Origin: an uncultured Eubacteriales bacterium
GTDB taxonomy: Bacteria; Bacillota; Clostridia; Christensenellales; Aristaeellaceae
Assembly (NCBI GenBank): GCA_902765305.1
Contig: CACWZI010000066.1
Span: 1 to 33,325, forward strand
Direction of reading: 5' to 3'
Length of the DNA stretch: 33,325 bases
Part shown: positions 20,903 through 29,039 of the stretch, one piece after another
How the letters are laid out: every line of letters begins with the position of its first letter
Position numbering within the stretch: position 1 is the first letter of the stretch
Notes under the pieces: generated by a model
Seen by the model: only the letters and a program-made list of their open reading frames with translations
Told to the model about the DNA's origin: nothing
The model's database searches: none
Program-made: the position numbers and the translations under genes

Positions 20903-23617
20903 ATGCGAGCAGCGACTCAACGGAGGATCGTCAACGCCTGCGCGCGCGTACTGTGTGTCGCGCTGGCGCTGTTTGTGTTGCCTTTTGCCGTCGCTCGCGG
21001 GGAATCCAGCGGCATGCTCCGGGTCAAGCTCACGCGGTTGGGCTCCCCGGCCTCGGTGACCATGCAGGCCGATTGCGACTACACCCTCGCCGCGGACCCC
21101 GCGGTGCGCATCCCTGCGGGCAGTGAACTGACCCTCTCCGCCAAGGGGGGCAACCTGACGCTGACCATGGGCAGGCGCAGCGTGGGCCTGGGCGCGTCCG
21201 CCCGGCTTCGCCGGGGAGGCACCGGCACTTCAGGCATGGTCTTCCTCTCCCCGGCCCTCTCCAATCGCTTCTGCGGCGACCTGGTCCTGTCTGCCTCCGG
21301 CGGCACCGTCTCCGCGATCCTGCGCATCTACATCGAGGACTACCTCTACGGCGTCGTGGGCAACGAAATGCCCCCATCCAGCGGCATCGAAGCGCTGAAA
21401 GCCCAGGCCATCGTGGCCCGCAATTACGCCCTGCAGCGCAAATCGGCCCGCAACGGCTCGGGTTACGACCTATCCGATTCCGGCGACGCCCTGAGCTTCA
21501 GGGGCTACAGCGACGCCTCGGAATACAGCGGCGTGGTGAAGGCCGTGGACGAGACCCGCGGCCAGATCGCCTGCTACGGCGACAGCCCCGCCACCTGCTA
21601 CTTCTGCGATTCCAACGGTGGCCAGACAGAAGCCTCGGCCAACGCCTTCAACGCGGCGCTGCCCTACAGTCAGGTCATGGACGATCCCCACGACCTGGAG
21701 GGCGGCGGCGTCAAAAAGGCCGCCACACTGCGCCGGGACGCGCAAGAACTGGACGAGCGCCTGCAGGCCGCCCTCGATTCCGGCGTCGCCGACGCCCTCA
21801 GGCAGCAGGGGCTGACCCCGGAGGGCGCCCGGATCGACGCCATCGAGGCCATACAGCCCGTAGAACCGCGCTATGAAGCGCCCAGCAAGCTCTATCGTGC
21901 GCTGGTCTTCACGCTGTCCGTCACGACCCGCGACGCCGTTACGGCCCGGGTGACGGTGCGCGTGCCCACCTACGGCGCGCTGGAGCAGTGGTACGACCTG
22001 AGCATCAACGACGACGACAACGAGACCGTCTGGGTCAGCCAGGGCGAACAGGATTTCGAAATCACCTTCCGCCGCAAGGGCAGCGGCGTGGGCATGAGCC
22101 AGCGCGGCGCGATCGCCATGGCCCGCAAGGGCCTGTCCTGCGAGACGATACTGGATTACTACTATCCGGGCGTCAAGCTGCGCCGGGAGGCACTGAGCGA
22201 CAAAGCCCAGGAGAGCGCCGCGGAAGCAGCGCAGAGCGCCTCCGGCACCCAGCCCATCGCCTCGGCCCGTCTGAAGCAAAAAGCCCGGCTCTACGAGAGC
22301 GCCGATGCCTCCGGCCCGGCTCGAACCACGCTGCCCGCGGGGGCCGGCGTGACGGTCTACGCCGTGCGGGGCGAGTGGGCGGCCATCGGCAGCGGCAAGC
22401 TGACAGGTTTCATACACACAGACGCGCTGACCGCCTTCGCGCTGGCGGGCGCCACCGCCGCCCAGGTGCCGGGCGAGACCTACGCCCGCATCAGCGGCAG
22501 CTCGGTCAAGGTGCTCCAGCTGCCCGTCAGAAGCGCCCTGGCCGTCGACACCCTCGAAGCAGACACGCTGGTGCGGCTGAACGCCTACACCGACAAATGG
22601 GCGCTGATCGCCACGGCCTCGGGCGTCGAGGGCTTTATCCCCCGCAGTGCGCTGACCCTGCAGGCCGGCGAAGCCTCCGATAACGCGGGCGACATCGTCA
22701 CCGCCCAGGACAACCTGTTTGGGCTGCTGACCGAACGGGCGGGCCTGTACGTCAACGCGGACGACTCCGTGGACCCACAGCAGTTTCTGGAGAAGGATGC
22801 CCGGGTGCGCATACTGGCCTACAACGACACCTGGGCCCAGGTGCGCACGTCTGACGGCACAGCCGGCTTTGTGAAGCTGGCGTCGCTGTCCGCCGTGCAG
22901 CAGGTCGCCGCCACCGGTAGCGCGGCCCCCGAGGGCGGCGAGATCGTCGTGGTCAGGGACAGGCCGACGCGCTTCGTCAGCGCCGACGCACTGTCCCTGT
23001 TCAAGAGCTACTCCACCGAATCCGACATACTGGCCACGCTGAACGCCGGCGAAAAGGTGCGCCTGGGCGCCTACAACGACAAGTGGGCCTGTGTTCGCGT
23101 CCGGGGCATCACCGGCTTCGTGCTGCGCAGCGGGCTGTCTGAGGACCCGCCGAAGGCCGCTACCGACGCCATCGAGGGCGGCAGGATCACCACTGTCAAG
23201 GGCAAGCGCTATGCCACCGTCACCGCCCAGAGCGCCCCGCTGTATCCCTCCTGGAACGAGGACGACGCCCCCATCACCCGACTGGAAAGGGGCACAAGGG
23301 TCCAAATCGGCGCCTACAACGGCGCATGGGCCTGCGTGAACGCAGAAGGCGCCATGGGCTTCATGCGCATCGACGCGCTGGAGCTGACCGAGGCCCAGCC
23401 CACAGAGGATTCCGGCGTGAACTACCTGGAATGCGACGCCGTGGTCACCGCCGAAGCGGCGCTGTACAGGAGCGCCGATCTCGGCGGTACCCCCCTGGCC
23501 GAATTGCCCAAGGGCGCGGCAGTGCACGTCTATGCCTTCAACGCGCGCTGCGCCTACGTGGATTACGCGGGGCGACGCGGCTTTGTCGCGCTGCGCTATC
23601 TGAAGAAGAACGACTGA
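20903..23617 (+). CDS. Secreted SpoIID/LytB-domain protein with about six SH3-like repeats
   Basis: A 904-residue exported protein. Residues 1-33 form a signal peptide (hydrophobic core VLCVALALFVLPFAVA). A SpoIID/LytB domain spans about 125-430. It keeps the IEDYLYGVVGNEMP block with the catalytic-type Glu near 145-155, EALKAQAIVARNYAL, DSNGGQTEAS and GVGMSQRGA; the usual His of GHGVGMSQ is Ser here. SpoIID enzymes are lytic transglycosylases acting on stripped peptidoglycan. From about 450 to the end come roughly six SH3b-like units of 60-75 residues, each ending like WAxVxxxGxxGFVxxxAL, probably for wall binding. ATG 20903 has GAGGG 5 bases upstream and gives a clean signal peptide. The next gene starts 32 bases later and is likely cotranscribed. 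Confidence 0.88.
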   Translation: MRAATQRRIVNACARVLCVALALFVLPFAVARGESSGMLRVKLTRLGSPASVTMQADCDYTLAADPAVRIPAGSELTLSAKGGNLTLTMGRRSVGLGASARLRRGGTGTSGMVFLSPALSNRFCGDLVLSASGGTVSAILRIYIEDYLYGVVGNEMPPSSGIEALKAQAIVARNYALQRKSARNGSGYDLSDSGDALSFRGYSDASEYSGVVKAVDETRGQIACYGDSPATCYFCDSNGGQTEASANAFNAALPYSQVMDDPHDLEGGGVKKAATLRRDAQELDERLQAALDSGVADALRQQGLTPEGARIDAIEAIQPVEPRYEAPSKLYRALVFTLSVTTRDAVTARVTVRVPTYGALEQWYDLSINDDDNETVWVSQGEQDFEITFRRKGSGVGMSQRGAIAMARKGLSCETILDYYYPGVKLRREALSDKAQESAAEAAQSASGTQPIASARLKQKARLYESADASGPARTTLPAGAGVTVYAVRGEWAAIGSGKLTGFIHTDALTAFALAGATAAQVPGETYARISGSSVKVLQLPVRSALAVDTLEADTLVRLNAYTDKWALIATASGVEGFIPRSALTLQAGEASDNAGDIVTAQDNLFGLLTERAGLYVNADDSVDPQQFLEKDARVRILAYNDTWAQVRTSDGTAGFVKLASLSAVQQVAATGSAAPEGGEIVVVRDRPTRFVSADALSLFKSYSTESDILATLNAGEKVRLGAYNDKWACVRVRGITGFVLRSGLSEDPPKAATDAIEGGRITTVKGKRYATVTAQSAPLYPSWNEDDAPITRLERGTRVQIGAYNGAWACVNAEGAMGFMRIDALELTEAQPTEDSGVNYLECDAVVTAEAALYRSADLGGTPLAELPKGAAVHVYAFNARCAYVDYAGRRGFVALRYLKKND

Positions 23618-23649
23618 TTTTGAACCCGCCCGTCAATGAAAGGAAACCC

Positions 23650-25083
23650 ATGAAAATCAAGACGACCCTCGCGCTGCTGGCCGCACTGTCCCTGGCCGGC
23701 AGCGCACTGTCAGAGCCCGTGGATACCGAGCTGCTGGTGGAGATGACCTCGGAGCAGAAGCTCCACCTGGAGCAGAGGCTTTCGACACTGGGCTTCTTCA
23801 GCGGTGAATGCGATTCCAGCTACGACGCCGATACCCGGGCCGCGGTGGAGAGCTTCCAGCAGGCCAACGGCCTGGAGGTCACGGGCCTCGCGGACGGCGA
23901 CACGCTGGAGCGTCTGGACAGTGCCGACGCCGTTTCCCGTCAGGATTACCTGACGCGCTTTGCCAATGCCTATGCCCAGATGACCGCCCTGGAGATGGGC
24001 GCAGACAGCAATGACGTGCTGGTAATGCAGCGCCACCTGAAGGATTATGGTTATTTCTCCGGCGAGCCCTCGGGCAGCTTCGACGATGCCACGCGACAGG
24101 CGGTGGAGAGCTTTCAGATGGTCAACGGCTTGCCCATCACCGGCGTAGCCGACGGCGCGACGCTGATGCGCCTGATGGCCGATTCCCCCATCACCTGGCC
24201 CGCCTTCCTGACGGAGATGAGCGCCAGCGAGGGCGACACGGGCCTGAACGTGTACGTGCTGCAGAGCCGCCTTGCCCAGATGGGATACTTCACCGGCAGC
24301 CGGACCGCCTGCTTCGGGGAACTGACCCGCCAGGCCGTACAGCGCTTCCAGCAGGATCTGGGCCTGGAGGCCACCGGGCAGGCCGACGCTGCCACATGGG
24401 CCGCGATCTATTCCCGCTCCGGCACGGCGGACATCCCCGGCGACACCATGAAGCCCGGCGATTCCGGCGACGACGTAAAGGCCGTGCAGACGCGCCTCAA
24501 CGCGCTGGGCTTCTTTGACAACGCCATATCAGGGGTGTACGGCTACGCCACGGAAACCGCCGTGCGGCTGTTCCAGAGCGCCGCAGGCCTGGAGGTCACG
24601 GGCCTGTTGGACGGGGATACCTCATCCCGATTGATGGCGGACACCGCGCCGAACATGCTGGACGGCGGCGTCCAGCAGCGCTTTGCGTCCATGCTGTCCG
24701 AAGCGGACGCCAGCGTCAAGGCGCGCATACTCGACATTGCCATGGCCCACATCGGCGCGGCGTTCGAAGGCGAAGAGGACGACCTGTACCCCGGCTTCAG
24801 CTTCGTGCAGTACGTATGCGTGGCGGCAGGGCTGCCGGTCACCATCCCCGAAGACCTGATTGGCATGGCCAGCCAGCAGATGCAATCCATGGACAGCATC
24901 GGCGCCGGAGATATCGTCGTCTTCCAGAGCAACGGTGACAACGTCGTCAACATGGTCATGGCCATCGGCATCGGCGACGGCAGGGTCATCGGCACCAGCG
25001 AAAGCGGCGGGTGGGCTGAACCCAGCTACATGGAGCAAATGAACGGCGCGACGATCTATTGCTGGAGCGGAAGCAAATCCTGA
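23650..25083 (+). CDS. Secreted peptidoglycan-binding protein with a degenerate NlpC/P60-like domain
   Basis: A 477-residue protein with a signal peptide (1-21, MKIKTTLALLAALSLAGS) and four PG_binding_1 repeats (about 32-95, 115-180, 200-262 and 275-335). Each repeat has the LxxLGFFxGxxxxxYDxxTxxAVxxFQ pattern. The C-terminal part (about 355-477) follows the NlpC/P60 layout: AMAHIGAAF, FVQYVCVAAGLPV, GAGDIVVF and IGIGDGRVIG. The catalytic Cys expected before FVQYV is Gly in this alignment and no His stands before IGIGDG, so the domain appears inactive and may only bind muropeptides. It lies 32 bases after the SpoIID-like gene. The ATG with AAAGGAAA upstream is chosen because it starts the signal peptide. 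Confidence 0.85.
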   Translation: MKIKTTLALLAALSLAGSALSEPVDTELLVEMTSEQKLHLEQRLSTLGFFSGECDSSYDADTRAAVESFQQANGLEVTGLADGDTLERLDSADAVSRQDYLTRFANAYAQMTALEMGADSNDVLVMQRHLKDYGYFSGEPSGSFDDATRQAVESFQMVNGLPITGVADGATLMRLMADSPITWPAFLTEMSASEGDTGLNVYVLQSRLAQMGYFTGSRTACFGELTRQAVQRFQQDLGLEATGQADAATWAAIYSRSGTADIPGDTMKPGDSGDDVKAVQTRLNALGFFDNAISGVYGYATETAVRLFQSAAGLEVTGLLDGDTSSRLMADTAPNMLDGGVQQRFASMLSEADASVKARILDIAMAHIGAAFEGEEDDLYPGFSFVQYVCVAAGLPVTIPEDLIGMASQQMQSMDSIGAGDIVVFQSNGDNVVNMVMAIGIGDGRVIGTSESGGWAEPSYMEQMNGATIYCWSGSKS

Positions 25084-25100
25084 TTTATCGAGGTCTCTTC

Positions 25101-25838
25101 ATGTCGACTACGCTTTATCCCGGCGAGCGCCTGGATGATTTGCAGACGGGTGGTCTGAAGCTGATCCAGCGGCCCGACGCCTTCCGCTTCGGCACGGACA
25201 GCGTGCTGCTGGCGGACTTTGCCGCGCCTCGAAAGGACGAGGTCGCCGTGGACCTGGGCTGCGGCACAGGGGCCATCGCGCTGCTGATGGCGGGGCACCA
25301 GCCGCGCATGCGCGTGGACGCAGTGGAGCTCCAGCCGGATGTCGCCGACATGGCCGAACGCAGCGTCGCGCTGAACGGCCTGCAATCGCGGATGCGGGTA
25401 TACTGCCTGGATATGCGCGAAGCCTGGCGGACGCTTGGCGCGGGCCGCTATTCCCTGGCGGTCTGCAATCCGCCCTACGGACGTAGCGGCGCGGCGCTGG
25501 AGAGCAAGACCGAAGCCTTCCGCATCGCGCGCCACGAGGGCGAGCTGACCCCTGCAGCCGTCGCCAGGTCCGCTGCGATGCTGCTGAAGAACGGCGGACG
25601 CTTTTGCGTCATCTACCCCGCTCCCCGGGCATACGAGCTGATGCGGGCCATGGACGAGGCCGGCATCGCGCCCAAGCGCCTGCGCCCCGTACACGGCGTT
25701 GAAGGTCGCGCCCCGAAATTCGTGTTGCTGGAGGGCGTCAAGCAGGGCGGCGAGGGCCTGCACTGGCTGCCGCCGCTGGTGCTGCGCAATGAAGACGGCA
25801 GCTTCTCAGGGGAATGGCACAGGATATACGGATATTGA
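25101..25838 (+). CDS. TrmN6-like tRNA1(Val) adenine-37 N6-methyltransferase
   Basis: A 245-residue class I SAM methyltransferase of the YfiC/TrmN6 group, which methylates A37 of tRNA1(Val) in the cytosol. It opens with ERLDDLQTGGLKLIQ and FRFGTDSVLLADF, the usual Firmicutes N-terminus. The SAM loop is VDLGCGTGAIALL (about 49-61) and the catalytic motif CNPPYG (about 123-128). ATG 25101 is preceded by CGAGGT; an in-frame start at 25059 lies inside the previous gene. The 17-base gap to the previous gene suggests readthrough. Substrate assignment rests on family only. Confidence 0.85.
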   Translation: MSTTLYPGERLDDLQTGGLKLIQRPDAFRFGTDSVLLADFAAPRKDEVAVDLGCGTGAIALLMAGHQPRMRVDAVELQPDVADMAERSVALNGLQSRMRVYCLDMREAWRTLGAGRYSLAVCNPPYGRSGAALESKTEAFRIARHEGELTPAAVARSAAMLLKNGGRFCVIYPAPRAYELMRAMDEAGIAPKRLRPVHGVEGRAPKFVLLEGVKQGGEGLHWLPPLVLRNEDGSFSGEWHRIYGY

Positions 25839-25873
25839 AATAAACGCAACTGTTCTGTCCAGGCAGAGGGAAA

Positions 25874-25925
25874 TGTAGCGGCGACGCCTGCGCCGCCACA
25901 GTGGCGGCACGGGGCCGCCGCTACA
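25874..25925. repeat. TGTAGCGGCG palindromic repeat (single copy)
   Basis: Terminal arms TGTAGCGGCG and CGCCGCTACA are perfectly complementary, with internal GCGCCGCCAC/GTGGCGGCAC-type pairings. It is the same family as the tandem array at 27.5 kb. It sits downstream of the TrmN6-like gene and may act in 3'-end formation. Confidence 0.7.
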
Positions 25926-25974
25926 GGCGATACGTTTGATTGGACCGGGCAGATACAAATAAACAAGAATTTAC

Positions 25975-26003
25975 TTGTAAACGGGCACAAATCATACTAT
26001 AAT
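25975..26003 (+). promoter_or_regulatory. Promoter of the cupin gene
   Basis: TTGTAA-N17-TATAAT (-35 at 25975-25980, -10 at 25998-26003), about 77 bases before the cupin ATG. Confidence 0.65.
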
Positions 26004-26079
26004 GGGCATGTAATCGACGCCATTCTCTGCAAGACATATGGAATGCTTCACAGTCAGAGGATCAAAGGAGGTTGCTGCC

Positions 26080-26421
26080 ATGATTACCTATCAGAATCAA
26101 CAGAGCCACAGCGTGCGTGAATTCATGCGCGGGGGCAGGAAGCACGTGGAGCTGACCAAGCTGTCGGCCCAGCTTCCCGAAAACATGCGCATGTTCAACG
26201 TGCTGACGCTGATTCCCGGCGCGTCCATCGGTTATCACGTCCATGAAGGCGAAACGGAGCTTTTTTATTTCCTGGAGGGCAACGGTCGCGTGCAGGATGA
26301 CGACCGGTTCTTCGACGTCAGCGCCGGCGACGCCATGGCCACCTTCAGCAGCCACGGCCACGCGGTGGAAAACACCGGCGATACCAACCTGGTCATCCTC
26401 GCAGCCATCGTATTGGATTAA
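26080..26421 (+). CDS. Cupin-domain protein
   Basis: A 113-residue single cupin (Cupin_2-like) barrel. Motif 1 is visible as GYHVHEGETELFYFLEGNG, with two His and a Glu as metal ligands; motif 2 is the later GDAMATFSSHGHAVENTGD with another His. Such proteins bind a divalent metal and serve as small isomerases, oxygenases or binding proteins; the substrate is not evident. ATG 26080 follows AAAGGAGG. Monocistronic, with its own promoter and a strong terminator. Confidence 0.9.
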   Translation: MITYQNQQSHSVREFMRGGRKHVELTKLSAQLPENMRMFNVLTLIPGASIGYHVHEGETELFYFLEGNGRVQDDDRFFDVSAGDAMATFSSHGHAVENTGDTNLVILAAIVLD

Positions 26422-26515
26422 GGAAATACCGCACAATACGGCGGCACATCTGGCGGTGCCTTTTCCGACATCTGCTGCTTGCAGATTTCTCGATTTACCG
26501 CCAGTAAACCTTCGA

Positions 26516-26548
26516 AGCGCCGCCCGATCGGGCGGCGCTGTTTTTTTT
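26516..26548 (+). terminator. Terminator of the cupin gene
   Basis: A 24-base perfect palindrome built on AGCGCCGCCCGA/TCGGGCGGCGCT, followed by eight T residues at 26541-26548. It lies between convergent genes; the T tract favours the plus strand. Confidence 0.9.
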
Positions 26549-26554
26549 GCTCAA

Positions 26555-27220
26555 TTACTTGACCAGATGACTGTACTGGGCGGATACCCACAGATCTTTG
26601 CCGTTCTTGCGGATGCCGTAGAACCAGATACCGCGGCTGTCGATGCCAACCCTGAATCGGTATTTCAACTTGTCACCCTTGTGCAGGGCAGGGACGACCT
26701 TCTTCTGCAGGGCCGCAACCTTGTGCATCCAAACCGTCGCGTCCGCCTTGACGTGATCGTAGCAATCGGCTGTCACATCATCGATATAGTAATGCGCGGT
26801 TTCACTGGACATGCCCTTGCCCAGTTTTGAATAGGTGACATAGATGTCGACCATTCCGAAATCCGCTATGATCTGTCCCTGGGGATTTTTGAAGTTGACG
26901 TCCTTCCAATACTTTTTGGGATCGGAGATCAGCTTCAGGTTGTCAACCTTGAACCAGCCGGTCTTGCTGGCATCGAGGAAATTCAACTGCATCTTGACCC
27001 ACCTGGAACCGCGGGTGCAAATCACCTTCGCCCAGGAGCCCTTGCTTATGACGGTGTCGGTCTTGTTGCGGTCATGAGGGCCGGAATAGAGGTACGTGTT
27101 CCCGGTAAACTTCAGGTGGTCGCCCTCCTTGAACTTACAGGCCGCCATGGCAGTGCCTGTAAGGGCGAGCACCATCGTGAGAACAAGCAGCGCGGCAACG
27201 AATCTCTTCATTGTCTTCAT
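26555..27220 (-). CDS. Secreted SH3-like hypothetical protein, paralog 1
   Basis: A 221-residue exported protein with a clear signal peptide (core FVAALLVLTMVLALTGTAMA, cleavage near residue 27). The N-terminal half resembles an SH3-type barrel (EGDHLKFTGNTYLYSGP, KGSWAKVICTRGSRWVKMQL). The C-terminal half contains the block shared with paralog 2: VKADATVWMH, ALHKGDKLKYRFRVGIDSRG, then IWFYGI and YSHLVK at the end. Function unknown; envelope or extracellular binding is plausible. GGAGG stands 8 bases before the ATG. The mRNA has a leader of about 140 nt that resembles the paralog's leader. It converges with the cupin gene. Confidence 0.8.
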   Translation of the reverse strand: MKTMKRFVAALLVLTMVLALTGTAMAACKFKEGDHLKFTGNTYLYSGPHDRNKTDTVISKGSWAKVICTRGSRWVKMQLNFLDASKTGWFKVDNLKLISDPKKYWKDVNFKNPQGQIIADFGMVDIYVTYSKLGKGMSSETAHYYIDDVTADCYDHVKADATVWMHKVAALQKKVVPALHKGDKLKYRFRVGIDSRGIWFYGIRKNGKDLWVSAQYSHLVK

Positions 27221-27359
27221 AAGTATGCCCTCCTGTATTTTTTCCTGTGGGTACAGCCGCCCGAGCTTCGGATTGCCACAGCTTACGGTGCTGTGTGAAG
27301 ATCCTTCACGTTACCGGCAGCACAATACCCCACGCAGTCATACTGCGCGCCTCAATGGT
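27221..27359 (-). ncRNA. Structured 5' leader of secreted paralog 1 (candidate cis-regulatory RNA)
   Basis: In transcript order: hairpin A at 27349-27331 (CGCGCAGT/ACTGCGTG), hairpin B at 27293-27279 (CAGC-N7-GCTG) followed by TGGCAAT, hairpin C at 27262-27249 (GGGC...ACCC), then GGAGG. The same three hairpins occur at nearly the same spacing before paralog 2. It matches no riboswitch class I know well. Confidence 0.5.
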
Positions 27360-27365
27360 GCTTGG

Positions 27366-27394
27366 ATTATAGCAAAATTCAAATTGTAGATCAA
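27366..27394 (-). promoter_or_regulatory. Promoter of secreted paralog 1
   Basis: Minus-strand TTGATC-N17-TATAAT (-10 at 27366-27371, -35 at 27389-27394). Design and spacing match the promoter of paralog 2. Confidence 0.7.
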
Positions 27395-27490
27395 TATATT
27401 ACGAAATATTTAATATTATTGCCATAATATGAATGTATTTTAAGCAAGTGTTACCGCATCTATTCGGTATCTCATTATTACTATGAAGCT

Positions 27491-27715
27491 TTCTGTGGCG
27501 GCAGATTGCCGCCGCTACGGCGCGTTGCGGGGTTGTAGCGGCGACTATCAGTCGCCATGCCAGCCTTCTGTGGCGGCAGATTGCCGCCGCTACGGCGCGT
27601 TGCGGAGTTGTAGCGGCGACTATCAGTCGCCATGCAGCCTTTCTGTGGCGGCAGATTGCCGCCGCTACGGCGCGTATCTTTCGTTGTAGATGCGGCGTCT
27701 ACGCCGCCATGACGG
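27491..27715. repeat. 75-bp tandem array of paired TGTGGCGGC / TGTAGCGGCG palindromes
   Basis: Units begin at 27491, 27566 and 27641, an exact 75-base period. Each of the first two units holds two hairpins: TGTGGCGGCAGATTGCCGCC, and GTAGCGGCGACTATCAGTCG with its GCC end. The third unit diverges after about 35 bases and ends in a variant (GTAGATGCGGCGTCTACGCC). A single related copy lies at 25874-25925. It reads as an expanded REP-like element; the small open frames across it are artefacts. Confidence 0.85.
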
Positions 27716-27749
27716 ATCATCTACGTGTTGCTTTCATACAACAAAACGC

Positions 27750-27795
27750 AGGGGCTGCCTCAAACGACACTTTACTGTCGTTTCAGGCAGCCCCT
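27750..27795 (-). terminator. Long hairpin, possible terminator of secreted paralog 2
   Basis: Arms AGGGGCTGCCTCAAACGACA and its near-perfect complement (27776-27795) around a 6-base loop. On the minus strand it is followed by the T-containing GCGTTTTGTTGT. It lies about 200 bases downstream of paralog 2. Confidence 0.45.
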
Positions 27796-27854
27796 GGCTT
27801 TAGGCTTCAATCACTATCTGCTGGCAGTCCGCGGAACCGCCATTTCCGTCCGCC

Positions 27855-27880
27855 CCACCGAACCCCTCGGGGTTCGGTGG
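27855..27880. repeat. 26-bp perfect palindrome
   Basis: CCACCGAACCCC-TC-GGGGTTCGGTGG. No U-tract on either side. It lies in the gene-free gap between the tandem array and paralog 2. Confidence 0.6.
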
Positions 27881-27996
27881 AAGCGGTCGATCGGTTCGAT
27901 CAAAACCCGTGAACCTAAGGATGCTGCTCAGGCTTTTGGATGGGCTCTAACCCACACATCAGCCTTTGCCTCTGCGAAATCATATCGCTAAGTAAA

Positions 27997-28653
27997 TTAC
28001 TTGACGACCTTGCTGTAAGCGCTGGAGACGTACAGGCACTTGCCCTTGTACTTGATGCCCCAGAAGATCAAGCCGCGGGTGTCCATGCCGTACACGCGAC
28101 GGTAGGTCACCTTGTCGTCCTTATGCAGGGCGCGGCCGTAGCTGGCGCTCAGGCTGGGGCTGTAGTGCATCCAAACCTTGGCGGTAGCCTTGACGTGCTT
28201 CTTGCAGTAATCGGTGAGCTGGGTCAAGCCGGCATCGGGGATGTTCTTGGCAACAGTCTTGGACTTGCCATTGCCGCCATTGCTGAAGGTCACAGCGATG
28301 GTCTTGTGGTAATCCTTCTTGACAGTGTCAAGGTCGCCCTTCTTGAACCAGTAGCCCCAGGCATACAGGCCGGTAGCCACTTCGTAGGTGTTGCCCAGAT
28401 CCTCGGTCAGGTAGCCGGGGGTCAGCTGCAGGAACACGTAATCGCCCTTCTTGGCGACAACATAGGCGGTAGAGCCCTTGCGGACGATGACCTCGGGGTC
28501 AGAGACCTTCTTGTAGGACTTCGGCTCGGAATAGGCATAGCCGTTCTTGGTGAACTTTACATAATCACCAACGCAGATGGTTTCAGCAAAAGCAGAGCCG
28601 GTGAGAGCCAGCACCATCGTCAGAACGAGCAGCGCGGCAACGAGTTTCTTCAT
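27997..28653 (-). CDS. Secreted SH3-like hypothetical protein, paralog 2
   Basis: A 218-residue exported protein whose signal peptide (MKKLVAALLVLTMVLALTGS, cleavage after AFA) is almost identical to paralog 1. An N-terminal barrel-like region has VGDYVKFTKNGYAYSEP and GSTAYVVAKKGDYVFLQLT. The shared C-terminal block is KATAKVWMH, RALHKDDKVTYRRVYGMDTR, then IFWGIKYKGK and YSKVVK. The middle parts differ strongly, so the duplication is old. GGAGG precedes the ATG. The mRNA leader has the same hairpin plan as that of paralog 1. Function unknown. Confidence 0.8.
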   Translation of the reverse strand: MKKLVAALLVLTMVLALTGSAFAETICVGDYVKFTKNGYAYSEPKSYKKVSDPEVIVRKGSTAYVVAKKGDYVFLQLTPGYLTEDLGNTYEVATGLYAWGYWFKKGDLDTVKKDYHKTIAVTFSNGGNGKSKTVAKNIPDAGLTQLTDYCKKHVKATAKVWMHYSPSLSASYGRALHKDDKVTYRRVYGMDTRGLIFWGIKYKGKCLYVSSAYSKVVK

Positions 28654-28796
28654 GATAATTCCCTCCTAAAAAACTTGAACTTCGGGCACGCGCCCAGGCC
28701 GATGAACATCGCCACAGATCCGCGGTCTGCGCCAGTCTTCATTACCCTCGGCGTTGGATGCCCCCGCGCAGGAAATCCTACGCGTCCCTCATTGGT
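28654..28796 (-). ncRNA. Structured 5' leader of secreted paralog 2 (candidate cis-regulatory RNA)
   Basis: In transcript order: hairpin A at 28784-28765 (CGCGTAGG/CCTGCGCG), hairpin B at 28729-28715 (CAGA-N7-TCTG) followed by TGGCGAT, hairpin C at 28695-28684 (GGGC...GCCC), then the ribosome binding site. Compared with paralog 1, base pairs in A and B change on both sides (for example CAGC/GCTG to CAGA/TCTG), which suggests the structures are kept by selection. Confidence 0.5.
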
Positions 28797-28802
28797 GTAT
28801 GA

Positions 28803-28831
28803 ATTATAGCAAATTTTAGTGCCGAGGTCAA
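28803..28831 (-). promoter_or_regulatory. Promoter of secreted paralog 2
   Basis: Minus-strand TTGACC-N17-TATAAT (-10 at 28803-28808, -35 at 28826-28831). Confidence 0.75.
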
Positions 28832-28990
28832 TACGTCTTGGGAAAAGTCATAATATTTATACAATTGTAATATATTATGGTTTTCCGAAACAACACCACG
28901 ACAAAAAGTAGATCTACTTATGACAGAAATCAGACAAGGCGATTCCAGGTTCCTTCCATCGTCGCAAAGCTTGCGGCTTTGCTTGGCGGC

Positions 28991-29032
28991 CTGTTGCGGC
29001 GCGAAATCCGTTCTTCAGGGCTGCCGCAACAG
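28991..29032. repeat. Hairpin CTGTTGCGGC / GCCGCAACAG
   Basis: Ten-bp perfect arms around a 22-base loop, lying just beyond the terminator of the double-glycine-leader gene. The rest of 28832-29035 shows nothing recognisable. Confidence 0.45.
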
Positions 29033-29039
29033 TGACAGC

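Noticed and set aside
27491-27715. CRISPR-like array
   Set aside because: The 75-base units repeat along their whole length, with no unique spacers, no 25-40 base repeat and no cas genes. It is a tandem repeat.
27483-27720. Small proteins encoded in the 75-bp repeat array
   Set aside because: The frames are open on both strands only because of the repeat, lack ribosome binding sites and encode repeated low-complexity sequence.
27221-28796. c-di-GMP, c-di-AMP or ZTP riboswitch assignment for the shared leaders
   Set aside because: Fragments such as GACTGGCG or GGCCTGGGC recall known cores, but the order and the other conserved segments are missing in one or both leaders.
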